DNA of 49,614 nucleotides from Abditibacterium sp. (lineage in GTDB: Bacteria > Armatimonadota > Abditibacteriia > Abditibacteriales > Abditibacteriaceae): the NCBI GenBank assembly GCA_030448265.1, contig JAUJNG010000029.1:1-49614 (forward strand), read 5' to 3'. Under the pieces are notes generated by a model that saw only the letters and a program-made list of their open reading frames with translations, was not told where the DNA came from and ran no database searches. This document shows, one piece after another, positions 9,063-16,889 of this stretch. Both the position numbers and the translations under genes were made by a program. Position 1 is the first letter of the stretch, and each line of letters starts with the position of its first letter.

Positions 9063-10250
9063 TTACGATGTGGCGGCGAGGAGTTCTTCGACCGCAACCA
9101 GCGCGACATCGACGCGGCCATTCACCGTCGTGGTGTAGTGGATGAAGCGGTCATCGGCGCAAAAGCGCGGGTGCGGATGGATGTGATAGCGGTCTTTTCC
9201 GCCAATTTCGGCGGGCGGCAAGGGCAAATCGGTGGCGATGTTGACGCACTTGCCGGTGTCGCGGTTGTAGAACGTCACGTCGGCTCCGGTCGTGTCCCAG
9301 GTGTCCACGCCGATATCGGCCACGATAGTGCGCCCGTCGCGGCTGCAATGGGCGTGGGCGGCGCTTTTGCGGTCGGAAATGGGCCACATCACCTCGGCTT
9401 GAGGCGCTTCCTCCGTAACGTCCACGCGCATTACGCCCCGTCCCCACTGGCAATACCAGACGTGTCGCCCATCGGCCTGCCACCACTCGTGGGTGCCGGT
9501 GCGCTTGCCGTCGAGCGGAAAAATCGGGCGCGCAATTTCGCCGCGCCGGATGAGCCACAAGCGATCCTGGTTGGGGTGCCTTTGGCCGCTGATGGGATCG
9601 AGCCAAAAATCCTGCGCGAGGAGCAAAAGGTCTGGGTCGGTGGGCGAAAACTGGGCGTGATTGTAGCAGCGGTCGAACTCCTGCCACGGTTCGAAAGGTG
9701 AGCCGTCGAGCGGCAGGGTGCCCACGAACCACTGGGTGCCGATTTGGGCGTCGATGCCCAGATTGCGACCGTCGCTGGAAACCGTCAAATGCGTGGCAAG
9801 GCGATAAGGCCGTCTGCCCTGCGCCAGCTCGGTGGGAAATGAGTTGATTTTTTGCGCCACATCGCCTGCCCCAGGGCCGCGCTGCCACACGTCGAGATCG
9901 TTGCACCACAACGCCGCTCCGTCGCTCTGCACGCAAGGCGAGGCGTCGAGAAACTGCGTTTCGGGAAAGAAACGGGTTTCCTGGGCTTCGAAATCCACCA
10001 CGCCGAGCAGACGCCCGTAATTCGCGTTTCCCGATGGCGCAAAAATGGCGTAAAACCACAAGAAATGGCCGTTCTCGCCCACCGGCGAGTTGACGAAATA
10101 AAAACCCTGCTGGTGAGGCGCAACGCGCCGCGACAGCAAGTAGGAATGAATGCCGGTTGATGGATCGCGCCACGGCTGAAACAATCCGTTTTGCAGCAGC
10201 CGCGCGACCGAAAGCGGCTCCAGGGGCGATTCCGGCGCTTTGAATTGCAT
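9063..10250 (-). CDS. Oligogalacturonate lyase (PL22)-like beta-propeller protein
   Basis: A 395-residue protein without an obvious signal peptide, so probably cytoplasmic. It has repeated propeller-blade-like segments and several conserved His motifs at blade tops: YNHAQFSP, HEWWQADG, HAHCSRDG and HIHPHPRF. This His pattern is what the PL22 oligogalacturonate lyases use to hold a metal ion when they split pectin-derived oligogalacturonides to unsaturated keto-sugars. The match is by motif only; a non-catalytic WD40/TolB-like propeller is the alternative. Its place in the lacI block suggests work on imported plant cell-wall fragments. No strong ribosome-binding site precedes the ATG. Confidence 0.6.
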   Translation of the reverse strand: MQFKAPESPLEPLSVARLLQNGLFQPWRDPSTGIHSYLLSRRVAPHQQGFYFVNSPVGENGHFLWFYAIFAPSGNANYGRLLGVVDFEAQETRFFPETQFLDASPCVQSDGAALWCNDLDVWQRGPGAGDVAQKINSFPTELAQGRRPYRLATHLTVSSDGRNLGIDAQIGTQWFVGTLPLDGSPFEPWQEFDRCYNHAQFSPTDPDLLLLAQDFWLDPISGQRHPNQDRLWLIRRGEIARPIFPLDGKRTGTHEWWQADGRHVWYCQWGRGVMRVDVTEEAPQAEVMWPISDRKSAAHAHCSRDGRTIVADIGVDTWDTTGADVTFYNRDTGKCVNIATDLPLPPAEIGGKDRYHIHPHPRFCADDRFIHYTTTVNGRVDVALVAVEELLAATS

Positions 10251-10308
10251 TTTTGAACGATGGCTGCGCCCACTCCCTGTTTCTGCCGGTTTCCCAGAAC
10301 GGCAACGC

Positions 10309-11106
10309 TTAGTTGTTGACGTTTAGCAGCGCGTCGTTGACGTGAAAGGTCGGATTTTGCCCCGATTGGGCGAAAGTGGCATTGACGGCAAACAATTTGG
10401 AACTGGGCGTGTTGTTGCCCTGCGAGTTGCCTTTATACCACTTGACATGACCGTCGGCGAAAGCGAAATTGGCGCCGTCCAGATGCCGCGTCCAGGCGAG
10501 GCTGTTGGTCAAGGCGTAGCCCTGCGGCGTGCCCGCCCCGCCGCGTTGCCAGCCAAAGGCCTGGCCCACCGTGGCCGCACCCGCGCCTTGGGTCATCTGC
10601 TCGACCAGGCTCACCGTCTGGCTCGCAAATTCGAGTTGCGAATCGTTGACACCGAGGCGGCCACCGGTCACCGCAGTTCCCCCGTTGGCGCGGGATAGAC
10701 CCAGATTGTAGGAATAGTCGGTGTAATTGCGGTCGCCATCAACAAAGGGGCCGCGAAAATCGGCGCGTGGGTCAGGATGCGGAGCGGTCGGGTCGCTGGG
10801 GCACTGCACCAGTTGGACGCTCTTCAAATAAGGCTGAATCGCGTCGGCCCAGCCGTAAGGCCCAACCGGATTGGACGTGGCGTGAACCACTTCAACGGGA
10901 AATCTCTCATCGAAATCCTGTTTGTATTGCATGATGCCCAGTCCGATTTGCTTGAGATTGGACTGGCACGACGTGCGCCGCGCATTTTCGCGCGCCCGCC
11001 CGAAGACGGGAAAGAGAATCGCGGCGAGGATTGCTATTATAGCTATAACGACGAGCAATTCGATGAGCGTGAAGGCTCTGTTCTGGGGCGAAATGGATGT
11101 TTTCAT
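10309..11106 (-). CDS. Type II/IV prepilin-like protein with H-X9-DG motif (DUF1559 type)
   Basis: 265 residues. The start at 11106 is supported by AAGGAAAA upstream and by the N-terminus: a short basic leader, then the class III prepilin signal FTLIELLVVIAIIAILAAILFPVFGRAR-type helix, cut before Phe by a prepilin peptidase. The C-terminal half has RHLDGANFAFADGHVKW, the H-X9-DG motif typical of this family, which is expanded in planctomycetes, verrucomicrobia and armatimonads. The exact role is unknown; such proteins are pseudopilin-like and probably sit at the cell surface. It lies 16 bases after lacI and 58 before the PL22-like gene, so it is probably part of the sugar-regulated operon. 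Confidence 0.88.
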   Translation of the reverse strand: MKTSISPQNRAFTLIELLVVIAIIAILAAILFPVFGRARENARRTSCQSNLKQIGLGIMQYKQDFDERFPVEVVHATSNPVGPYGWADAIQPYLKSVQLVQCPSDPTAPHPDPRADFRGPFVDGDRNYTDYSYNLGLSRANGGTAVTGGRLGVNDSQLEFASQTVSLVEQMTQGAGAATVGQAFGWQRGGAGTPQGYALTNSLAWTRHLDGANFAFADGHVKWYKGNSQGNNTPSSKLFAVNATFAQSGQNPTFHVNDALLNVNN

Positions 11107-11122
11107 GCTGTTTTCCTTGAAG

Positions 11123-12244
11123 TTAGGCTCCTCCAGGAGCCAGGGCGCTTTCGCGCACGACCAGAGTTCCACGCACGATGATCTGGCGCGGCGCTCCGTC
11201 GTATTGGCCCTGCAAACGACTGAGCAAGAGTTCGACGGCGTGTCCGGCGATCTCCTCGACGGGCTGCGACACCGTGGTGAGCGGCACTTCGGCAAATTCG
11301 GCGATGGGCAAATCATCGTGGCTGACGATGCTGAGGTCTTGCGGCACGCGCACACCGTGGCGTCTGACCTCGTGCAGAAAGCACAACGCGACAATTTCGT
11401 TGACGATACACAACCCCGTCGGCCGATTGCTTTTGTTCAGGCCCAGAAACCAGTGCGCCAGCATCTTCCCGCTGCTTTCGGTCGGCCCTCCGTGCTGCAT
11501 CCAGTCCGGCGAGAAGGAAAGACCCGCCTCGCTCAGCGCGCGCGCGAAACCGCGTTGTCGGGGCAGGGCGTAGGTATCATCGGGCTGAGGCGTGCCGACT
11601 ACGAACAGGCCGAGCCGCTCGTGCCCCAACTCCACTAAGTGGCGCGCGGCCTGATAAGTGTTGTCTTCGCGGTCGAAAAGCACGCTGTCGCAGAGCGGCG
11701 GAGCCGGCAGGGGGTGATCGTAGCAAACGGTGACGATGCCCTGATCGCGGCAGCTTTCCAGTTCGGCCAAAACTTCTCTCGACAGCTGGCCGGTGTTGCA
11801 CATGATGGCGCGCGGCCGCATCCGCCGCATCCGTTGCAGCAGGGAGAGCGGCGTGCTGAGGTGATGCTGCGACCCTGGCGCCAGGCCTGCGGAATCGAAA
11901 GCATAAAGCGGAACCTCAAACCCATAGCGCGATAGCAAACGCTGGACGTGCTGATTCTTGAGCAGCACGGTTCCCGCTTCAAACGCGGGGCACAGCATTC
12001 CCACCTGATCGTGACTCTGCCCGTTCGCCAAACGCTGCGCCTGCAGATTCGGCTCATAACCCAGCTCCCGCGCCACTTGGACGATGCGCGCTCGCGTGGT
12101 CGCCGAAACGCCGGTGTTGCCGCCCGCGCCGTTGAGCGCGACCGAAACCGTGCCCTTATCCACGCCCGCCAAAAGCGCCACGTCGCGCAGGGTGACGTGG
12201 CGCGCGCCAGGGGCATCTCGTCGCAGGGTTTTCGAAGTGGACAT
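11123..12244 (-). CDS. LacI/GalR family transcriptional regulator
   Basis: 373 residues. The N-terminal helix-turn-helix is clear (VTLRDVALLAGVDKGTVSVALNG at 17-39, then TRARIVQVARELGYEPN at 50-66 with the hinge helix after it). A periplasmic-binding-protein-like effector domain follows and ends with the usual LTTVSQPVEEIAGHAVELLL segment. Family members bind palindromes with a central CG and release them when a sugar binds. It is the first gene of the glycosidase block and has such a palindrome next to its own start codon, so it probably represses itself and the genes after it. The inducer is likely a xylan- or pectin-derived sugar (inference from neighbours). Confidence 0.93.
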   Translation of the reverse strand: MSTSKTLRRDAPGARHVTLRDVALLAGVDKGTVSVALNGAGGNTGVSATTRARIVQVARELGYEPNLQAQRLANGQSHDQVGMLCPAFEAGTVLLKNQHVQRLLSRYGFEVPLYAFDSAGLAPGSQHHLSTPLSLLQRMRRMRPRAIMCNTGQLSREVLAELESCRDQGIVTVCYDHPLPAPPLCDSVLFDREDNTYQAARHLVELGHERLGLFVVGTPQPDDTYALPRQRGFARALSEAGLSFSPDWMQHGGPTESSGKMLAHWFLGLNKSNRPTGLCIVNEIVALCFLHEVRRHGVRVPQDLSIVSHDDLPIAEFAEVPLTTVSQPVEEIAGHAVELLLSRLQGQYDGAPRQIIVRGTLVVRESALAPGGA

Positions 12245-12247
12245 GGC

Positions 12248-12267
12248 TTTACCAACCGGTTGGTAAA
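12248..12267 (-). promoter_or_regulatory. Perfect 20-bp palindromic operator for the LacI-family regulator
   Basis: TTTACCAACCGGTTGGTAAA is a perfect palindrome with the central CG typical of LacI-family sites. It lies between the -10 box (12271-12276) and the start codon (12244), where it would cover the transcription start. Confidence 0.8.
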
Positions 12268-12270
12268 ACG

Positions 12271-12276
12271 ATTATA
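12271..12276 (-). promoter_or_regulatory. -10 box (TATAAT) of the lacI/glycosidase operon
   Basis: The minus strand has a consensus TATAAT 26 bases before the lacI start codon; the -35 region is weak (GTTTCA with 17-base spacing). Transcription would start inside or at the edge of the palindrome. Confidence 0.6.
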
Positions 12277-12600
12277 CCCAGATTGACCGATTTTGAAACA
12301 AGGAAAATGAAATTGCGAAAAAAGCGGGTTTTGGAGGGGATTCAGGGGGCCGGTGCAGGCCATTGTTGATGCGGGCCATTGTTTCGGGCGCACCACGAAT
12401 TTGCCATAATGGTTGGCAAGATGAACCCTTCCCCTGCTTCGGGTCAATCGGGTCGAACCGACCGCGCGTTCTGGCTTCAACTGACCGAGAAACTGGCACG
12501 CTCTGCGCGACGCCCCGAAACTTTGGTGATTTCCGGTTCGCATCTGCCGCACCTGGGTAGCCAGCAGGGATGCTCGCGCTCCCACCTCTTGCACAGGTTC
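12277..12600. other. Gene-poor stretch between lacI and rnhB
   Basis: About 320 bases without a gene I can support. A short plus-strand reading frame from the ATG at 12421 runs into the 3' end of rnhB on the opposite strand and has no recognisable domain. No RNA structure or repeat is evident. Confidence 0.5.
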
Positions 12601-13305
12601 TCACCGCGCCGTGCAGCCCGCGCGCACGATTTCGGCGCGCACTGGCGCGAAAGTGCGGCGATGAATCGCGCACGCGCCCAGTTCGCGCAGCGCCTCGTAA
12701 TGCGCGCGAGTCGGGTAGCCCTTGTGCCGCGCGAAGCCGTAGCCAGGAAACTCTGCGTCGAACTGCGCCATGAAAGCATCGCGCGAGACTTTGGCGACAA
12801 TTGAAGCCGCCGCAATCGAAGTCGAGCGCGTGTCGCCCTTCACTAAGGCTTCGTAAGGCCAGGGCCAGGCCATTTCGCGCACCGGCAGGCCGTCTACCAG
12901 AATGTAAGCCGGATTTTGAGAAGGAAAACGCGCCGTTAGATCAAGAATCGCGCGCCGCATCGCTTCCCACGAAGCGCGGCGGATGTTCATCTCGTCGATT
13001 TCCTGCGAAGAAACCACACCCAATCCCCACGCGGCGCACTCTTTGATTTTCTCGCACAACTCTTCGCGCTGGGGGGCCGAAAGCTGTTTGGAATCGTTGA
13101 GCTTGCCAAAAAATTTGAAGGCAAAATCGCGCGGCAACACCGCTGCGCCCGCCACGACTGGCCCCGCGAGTGGCCCGCGCCCCGCCTCATCGACACCCGC
13201 GACGCATTTGAAGCCACGCTTGTGCAGTTCCTGCTCGCGGTCGAAGGTCGGTAGCGTTCCAGCGGAGGAGCGGAGGAGCGGAGGAGCGGAGGAGTGAGGT
13301 TGCAT
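12601..13305 (-). CDS. rnhB: Ribonuclease HII
   Basis: About 234 residues from the ATG at 13305. RNase HII removes single ribonucleotides and RNA primers from DNA. The diagnostic GVDEAGRGPLAGPVV (catalytic Asp-Glu) lies near residues 40-54, followed by DSKQLSAPQRE, YILVDGLPV, a KGD-STSIAAASIVAKVSRD block and YGFARHKGYPT. The first ~18 residues (SSAPPLLRSSA) are encoded by a 9-base tandem repeat, half of an inverted repeat, and are unlike the family, so the true start may lie closer to TFDREQELH. It is last in the trmD-rplS-lepB-lepB-rnhB run. Confidence 0.9.
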   Translation of the reverse strand: MQPHSSAPPLLRSSAGTLPTFDREQELHKRGFKCVAGVDEAGRGPLAGPVVAGAAVLPRDFAFKFFGKLNDSKQLSAPQREELCEKIKECAAWGLGVVSSQEIDEMNIRRASWEAMRRAILDLTARFPSQNPAYILVDGLPVREMAWPWPYEALVKGDTRSTSIAAASIVAKVSRDAFMAQFDAEFPGYGFARHKGYPTRAHYEALRELGACAIHRRTFAPVRAEIVRAGCTAR

Positions 13306-13372
13306 GACGGCGAAACGGATTGCGTTCAGTTCAAATTGTCCCCCATCTCCTCTGCTCCCCCGCTCCTCCGCT
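13261..13372. repeat. Inverted repeat built of GGAGGAGC units between lepB and rnhB
   Basis: Four 9-base GCGGAGGAG-type units (13261-13295) face an imperfect complementary block (13347-13372) across about 50 bases. The right arm reaches the lepB stop codon and the left arm forms the presumed N-terminus of rnhB. It can fold into a hairpin in the transcript. Confidence 0.6.
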
Positions 13373-14228
13373 ATGGCTTGCGCGGATACAAACTCATGCG
13401 ATCCACCAGACCAAGGCGCGTCGGGGGCCAGAACACGGCGATGGCTTTGCCGACGATGTTGTCGCGCGGCGTGAAGCCCCAGACGTGGCCGTCGTTGGAA
13501 TTGCTGCGATGATCGCCCAGAAAAAGATACTGGCCAGGTGGGACTTTGCCAGGCGGGGCGTTGGTGATGGCGGCCTGGTCGTCTTCGGCGGCGCCGACGC
13601 CGTTTTTCTGCCACCGTCCTGGTTCGTTAGGCCCCAGATATTCGCGCGAATAAACCGCCCCGCCGACGATTTTCATATCGTAGGACATGCGCGGCCCTCC
13701 GCTTCCCAAGCCGCCTTCGTCGGGCGCACTGGTCGAGCCGAGCGAGGAAGGATCGCTCCATTTGGTGTAAATTTCCTTCACCGGCTTGCCGTTGCGGTAA
13801 ATCTGGCGGTCGATCATGTAAACCGTGTCGCCAGGTTTGCCCATCAAGCGCTTAATGAAATCGGTGTTGGGAGGATTGTTGGCCGCCGGCGGCGCTTTGA
13901 ACACCACGACATCCTGAAACTGCGGCTCTTTCAACCGGTAAACCATTTTCGAGACCAGCAAGCGGTCGTAGACGCGCAGGGTATCTTCCATCGAGCCGGT
14001 CGGAATATAAAACGCCTGCAAAATGAAGGGTTGAATGATGAACAAAACCAGCCCGATGGCAATGGCTGCCGAGTCGATGGTTTCGACCAGCCATTTCGAG
14101 GTTTCGCCGTGTTCGCCGCTCGCTTCTTTGGGCGATAACAGGCGCACGAACTCGCGCATTCCCAGCAGGGCCAGCACGACGGCGATTTTCCAGGGCCAGG
14201 ATTCGATATTGAAGTTCAGATATTCCAT
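13371..14228 (-). CDS. lepB: Signal peptidase I (second of two)
   Basis: 285 residues. Membrane-bound protease that removes Sec signal peptides. A hydrophobic segment (about 52-70) precedes the catalytic Ser79 in YIPTGSMEDTL; the general-base Lys126 lies in FIKRLMGKPGD; the C-terminal box GDHRSNSNDGHVWGF is intact. A short extra N-terminal hydrophobic segment and a charged linker (SPKEASGEHGETS) precede the main anchor. It follows the other lepB by only 6 bases. Confidence 0.92.
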   Translation of the reverse strand: MEYLNFNIESWPWKIAVVLALLGMREFVRLLSPKEASGEHGETSKWLVETIDSAAIAIGLVLFIIQPFILQAFYIPTGSMEDTLRVYDRLLVSKMVYRLKEPQFQDVVVFKAPPAANNPPNTDFIKRLMGKPGDTVYMIDRQIYRNGKPVKEIYTKWSDPSSLGSTSAPDEGGLGSGGPRMSYDMKIVGGAVYSREYLGPNEPGRWQKNGVGAAEDDQAAITNAPPGKVPPGQYLFLGDHRSNSNDGHVWGFTPRDNIVGKAIAVFWPPTRLGLVDRMSLYPRKP

Positions 14229-14234
14229 GAGAGA

Positions 14235-15047
14235 TTACGGCCTGCTTTTGACATCGACCACGCCCCAGTGACGCGGTGGCCAGAACACGCTAAACGCTTT
14301 GCCCACGACGTTTTGGCGCGGCACGAAGCCCCAAATATGGCCGTCGTTGGAAGCGTTGCGATGATCGCCGAGCATCAAAAACATTCCGGCAGGCACTTTC
14401 GCGGGCGGAGCCGAAGAAATGCGATTCTGGTCGGCCTGCGCCACCACGATGCCGTTTTTCGTCCATTCCTGCGGATTGCCCGACCCATCGTAGCGGCGCG
14501 AGTAAACCGCGCCGCCCACGATTTTCAGGTCGTAGGAAAAACGCCCGACGCGGGCCTCATTGCCGTCCGTCCATCTGGTGTAAGGTTCGGCGACTTTGAC
14601 ACCGTTGCGAAACAGCGCCCGATTGCGAATTTCCACGACATCGCCAGGCACGCCGATGCAGCGTTTGACGAAAACCGTGCCGCGCGGCGAGCCACTGGAT
14701 AGAAGCGCGGCATCGGGCGCTTCAAAAACCACGACATCACGAAATTTGGGGTCGCCGACGCGATACACCCATTTCGAAACCAAAATCCGGTCGTGAGGCG
14801 GAAGCGTATTTTCCATCGAGCCGGTCGGGATGAAATACGCCTGCGCGATAAAGGGCTGAAGCGCCAGAAAAACGACGGCAAGCGTCACTATTGCCGAATT
14901 GAGAAATTCGCGGCCTGAAAGGGCGAACGCGGCCCATCTCTCACGGCGCGGGCGCCATTTGAAAAAACCGAAGCGGAGAAAGAGCAAAATGCCCAGCACG
15001 GCGAACTTGACCGGCCAGGAATCGAAAGAGAAGTCGCTTTGCAGCAT
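14235..15047 (-). CDS. lepB: Signal peptidase I (first of two)
   Basis: 270 residues with the same architecture as its neighbour: N-terminal hydrophobic segments, catalytic Ser77 in FIPTGSMENTL, Lys128 in FVKRCIGVPGD and GDHRNASNDGHIWGF near the end. Both copies keep all catalytic residues. Tandem lepB genes fit an organism that exports many proteins; the two may differ in substrate preference. A strong hairpin terminator lies just upstream (15055-15085), so this gene and those after it may depend on read-through or on their own weak promoter. Confidence 0.92.
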   Translation of the reverse strand: MLQSDFSFDSWPVKFAVLGILLFLRFGFFKWRPRRERWAAFALSGREFLNSAIVTLAVVFLALQPFIAQAYFIPTGSMENTLPPHDRILVSKWVYRVGDPKFRDVVVFEAPDAALLSSGSPRGTVFVKRCIGVPGDVVEIRNRALFRNGVKVAEPYTRWTDGNEARVGRFSYDLKIVGGAVYSRRYDGSGNPQEWTKNGIVVAQADQNRISSAPPAKVPAGMFLMLGDHRNASNDGHIWGFVPRQNVVGKAFSVFWPPRHWGVVDVKSRP

Positions 15048-15054
15048 GATGCAG

Positions 15055-15085
15055 AAAAAGAGGCATGAATTTCATGCCTCTTTTT
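15055..15085. terminator. Bidirectional Rho-independent terminator after rplS
   Basis: A perfect inverted repeat with 15-base arms around GAGGCATGAA/TTCATGCCTC, flanked by A5 and T5. It sits between the rplS stop and the lepB start and would act in both directions. Confidence 0.85.
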
Positions 15086-15096
15086 GTTGGACTTGT

Positions 15097-15456
15097 TCAC
15101 CGAACTGAAGTTTTTTCTTTGATGCGAATCGCTTTCGAGCCGACGCGGTCGCGCAGATAATACAATTTCGCGCGCCGCACTTTGCCCTGGCGCCGCACTT
15201 CGATTTTATCGACGCGTGGCGAGTGAAGCGGAAACGTCCGTTCGGTTCCCACGCCCGACGCGATGCGCCGCACCGTGAACATGGCGTTGGTGCCGCCGCC
15301 GTCGCGCGCGATGCAGGTGCCTTCAAAGGCCTGAATGCGCTCGCGGTTGCCCTCGACCACTTTGACGCTCACGCGCAGCGTGTCGCCTGGCCCGAAGTCG
15401 GGCACGTCGCTTTTGATGTGTTTCGCCTCAACCTGGCGAAGAATGTCCTGATTCAT
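15097..15456 (-). CDS. rplS: 50S ribosomal protein L19
   Basis: 119 residues, the usual length. Typical L19 features: VPDFGPGDTLRVSVKVVEGNRERIQAFEG near residues 19-47, IDKIEV-type RVDKIEVRRQGKVRRAKLYYLR near 83-104. It sits at the subunit interface of the ribosome. The ATG at 15456 lies inside the 3' end of trmD (29-base overlap), suggesting translational coupling. Confidence 0.96.
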   Translation of the reverse strand: MNQDILRQVEAKHIKSDVPDFGPGDTLRVSVKVVEGNRERIQAFEGTCIARDGGGTNAMFTVRRIASGVGTERTFPLHSPRVDKIEVRRQGKVRRAKLYYLRDRVGSKAIRIKEKTSVR

Positions 15457-16222
15457 CGTGTTTTTCCTCGAATTCCCGTTGCAATTCTGTGTAGATTTTG
15501 AGTTGCCAGCGCGAAAACGGAAGTTCGCGCAGCGCCCATTCGACCAGTTCGGGACGGCGCAGCATGGTTCGCCGCAACCCTTCCCGAAACCGCCATTTTT
15601 CAATTTCGCCGTGATGTCCCGAAAGCAAGGTTTCCGGCACATCCATTCCGCGCCAATTCGCGGGCCGTGTGTAGCAAGGCGCTTCGAGCAAACCGTTCGA
15701 AAACGAATCGCCCGCCGCCGACGCCTCATTGCCCAGAACATCGGGCACGAAACGCGACACGCTTTCCACTAAGACCGCCGCCGCGCTTTCGCCGCCGGTG
15801 AGAACGAAATCGCCGAGCGATATTTCATCCGTCACGCAGCTTCCAATGGCGCGCTCGTCAATTCCCTCGTAATGCCCGCACAACAGCGCGATGCGCGGCA
15901 GTGCAGCGAGTTCCCCAACGATTTTGTGATTCAAAGTCCGTCCCTGCGGCGAAAGGTAGATGATCGGGCAGGGCGGTTTCGAGCCAACGTCAAAATTTAA
16001 CACACTTTCGAGCGCGCGCGCCACCGGCTCGGCTTTCATCACCATTCCGGCCCCGCCGCCAAAGGGCGCATCGTCGGCGCGGCGGTGCTTGTCGGCGGCG
16101 AAGTCGCGGATGTCGTGGAGACCAATCGAAATCGCGCCGCTTTCAATCGCGCGCTTTAAAATCGAACTCCCAAACGGGCCGTCGAAGTAGGCGGGAAACA
16201 GCGTGAAGATGTCGAAACGCAT
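15428..16222 (-). CDS. trmD: tRNA (guanine-N1)-methyltransferase TrmD
   Basis: 264 residues. It puts m1G at position 37 of tRNAs reading CCN/CGG/CUN codons, which keeps the reading frame. The trefoil-knot SAM site is plain (YLSPQGRTLNH, LLCGHYEGIDERAI, DEISLGDFVLTGGE), as are the FGGGAGMVMKAEP loop and the C-terminal helical domain. In most bacteria it follows rimM directly; here about 2.4 kb of unrelated genes lie between. Its start is only 14 bases from the start of a divergent membrane-protein gene, so its promoter must lie within that gene. Confidence 0.96.
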   Translation of the reverse strand: MRFDIFTLFPAYFDGPFGSSILKRAIESGAISIGLHDIRDFAADKHRRADDAPFGGGAGMVMKAEPVARALESVLNFDVGSKPPCPIIYLSPQGRTLNHKIVGELAALPRIALLCGHYEGIDERAIGSCVTDEISLGDFVLTGGESAAAVLVESVSRFVPDVLGNEASAAGDSFSNGLLEAPCYTRPANWRGMDVPETLLSGHHGEIEKWRFREGLRRTMLRRPELVEWALRELPFSRWQLKIYTELQREFEEKHDESGHSSPG

Positions 16223-16236
16223 TTTGTGAGAGTTGA

Positions 16237-16827
16237 ATGCATACTTTGGGAATGCCCGACTCCAAAGACTCCAAAGAAGATTTACTGCGCGCTCGGCCCT
16301 GGCAAATTCTGGGGATATTGCCCACAGCCATGTTGCTGGGCGTTTTGACCGGCGTTTTGACCAACGTCATCAACGCGTGGCTAAGTCCGCTTTACTTTAC
16401 AGCCCAATTTCCTGCATGGCAGGGCAACAGTGATTTCCAGGTTTGGCTTCTTGCGCTGGCTCAAGGTGCGCTTGAAGGTGTCGCAAATGGGACTGGAGTG
16501 GGTTTAGTGTTGATGTTTGGTCTTGGTTTCATGTCAAAACTTCGCTGCCCGCTTCAACTTGCCGTCAAAGTCCAGATGAGGATTATCGCAATTTCTTTGA
16601 TATTCGGTTGTATATTTGGCTTTAATGCGATTGTGATCGCGTTATTCGTCCCGCAATTCTACGATCTGTTCCTCGGATTACCTGCGGGGCTATTACAGAA
16701 ATTAAAATTTGCCTGGGTAAGCGGTTCAATCATTGGCTTTCCCATCGGAGCCATGGTTGGAACCGTCAATGGCTTAATGGCTTTTGCCTTGCAGTGGAAA
16801 ATGTTGATGAAGCAAATTCAAGAGTAG
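16237..16827 (+). CDS. Integral membrane protein of unknown function
   Basis: 196 residues with four or five hydrophobic segments (about 26-46, 68-90, 110-135, 160-180), rich in Gly and small residues. Not recognised. It is read against the surrounding ribosomal cluster and has clearly lower GC and different codon use than trmD and rimM, which suggests recent acquisition. The ATG at 16252 is an alternative start. Confidence 0.6.
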   Translation: MHTLGMPDSKDSKEDLLRARPWQILGILPTAMLLGVLTGVLTNVINAWLSPLYFTAQFPAWQGNSDFQVWLLALAQGALEGVANGTGVGLVLMFGLGFMSKLRCPLQLAVKVQMRIIAISLIFGCIFGFNAIVIALFVPQFYDLFLGLPAGLLQKLKFAWVSGSIIGFPIGAMVGTVNGLMAFALQWKMLMKQIQE

Positions 16828-16830
16828 CTC

Positions 16831-16889
16831 ACTTCCTCATCTTCAAAACCGCCGTCCAAATCGTGTAACTGCCCATCACGACCGCGAAT
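16831..16889. repeat. 59-bp direct repeat, copy A
   Basis: Identical over 59 bases to 18042-18100, which is the 3' end of the TauE-like gene. This copy provides the last residues and stop codon of the acyltransferase gene. The two copies bracket that gene. Confidence 0.9.

Noticed and set aside
12421..12804. Short plus-strand reading frame between lacI and rnhB
   Set aside because: Overlaps the 3' end of rnhB by about 200 bases, no ribosome-binding site and no recognisable motif. Kept only as a gene-poor stretch.
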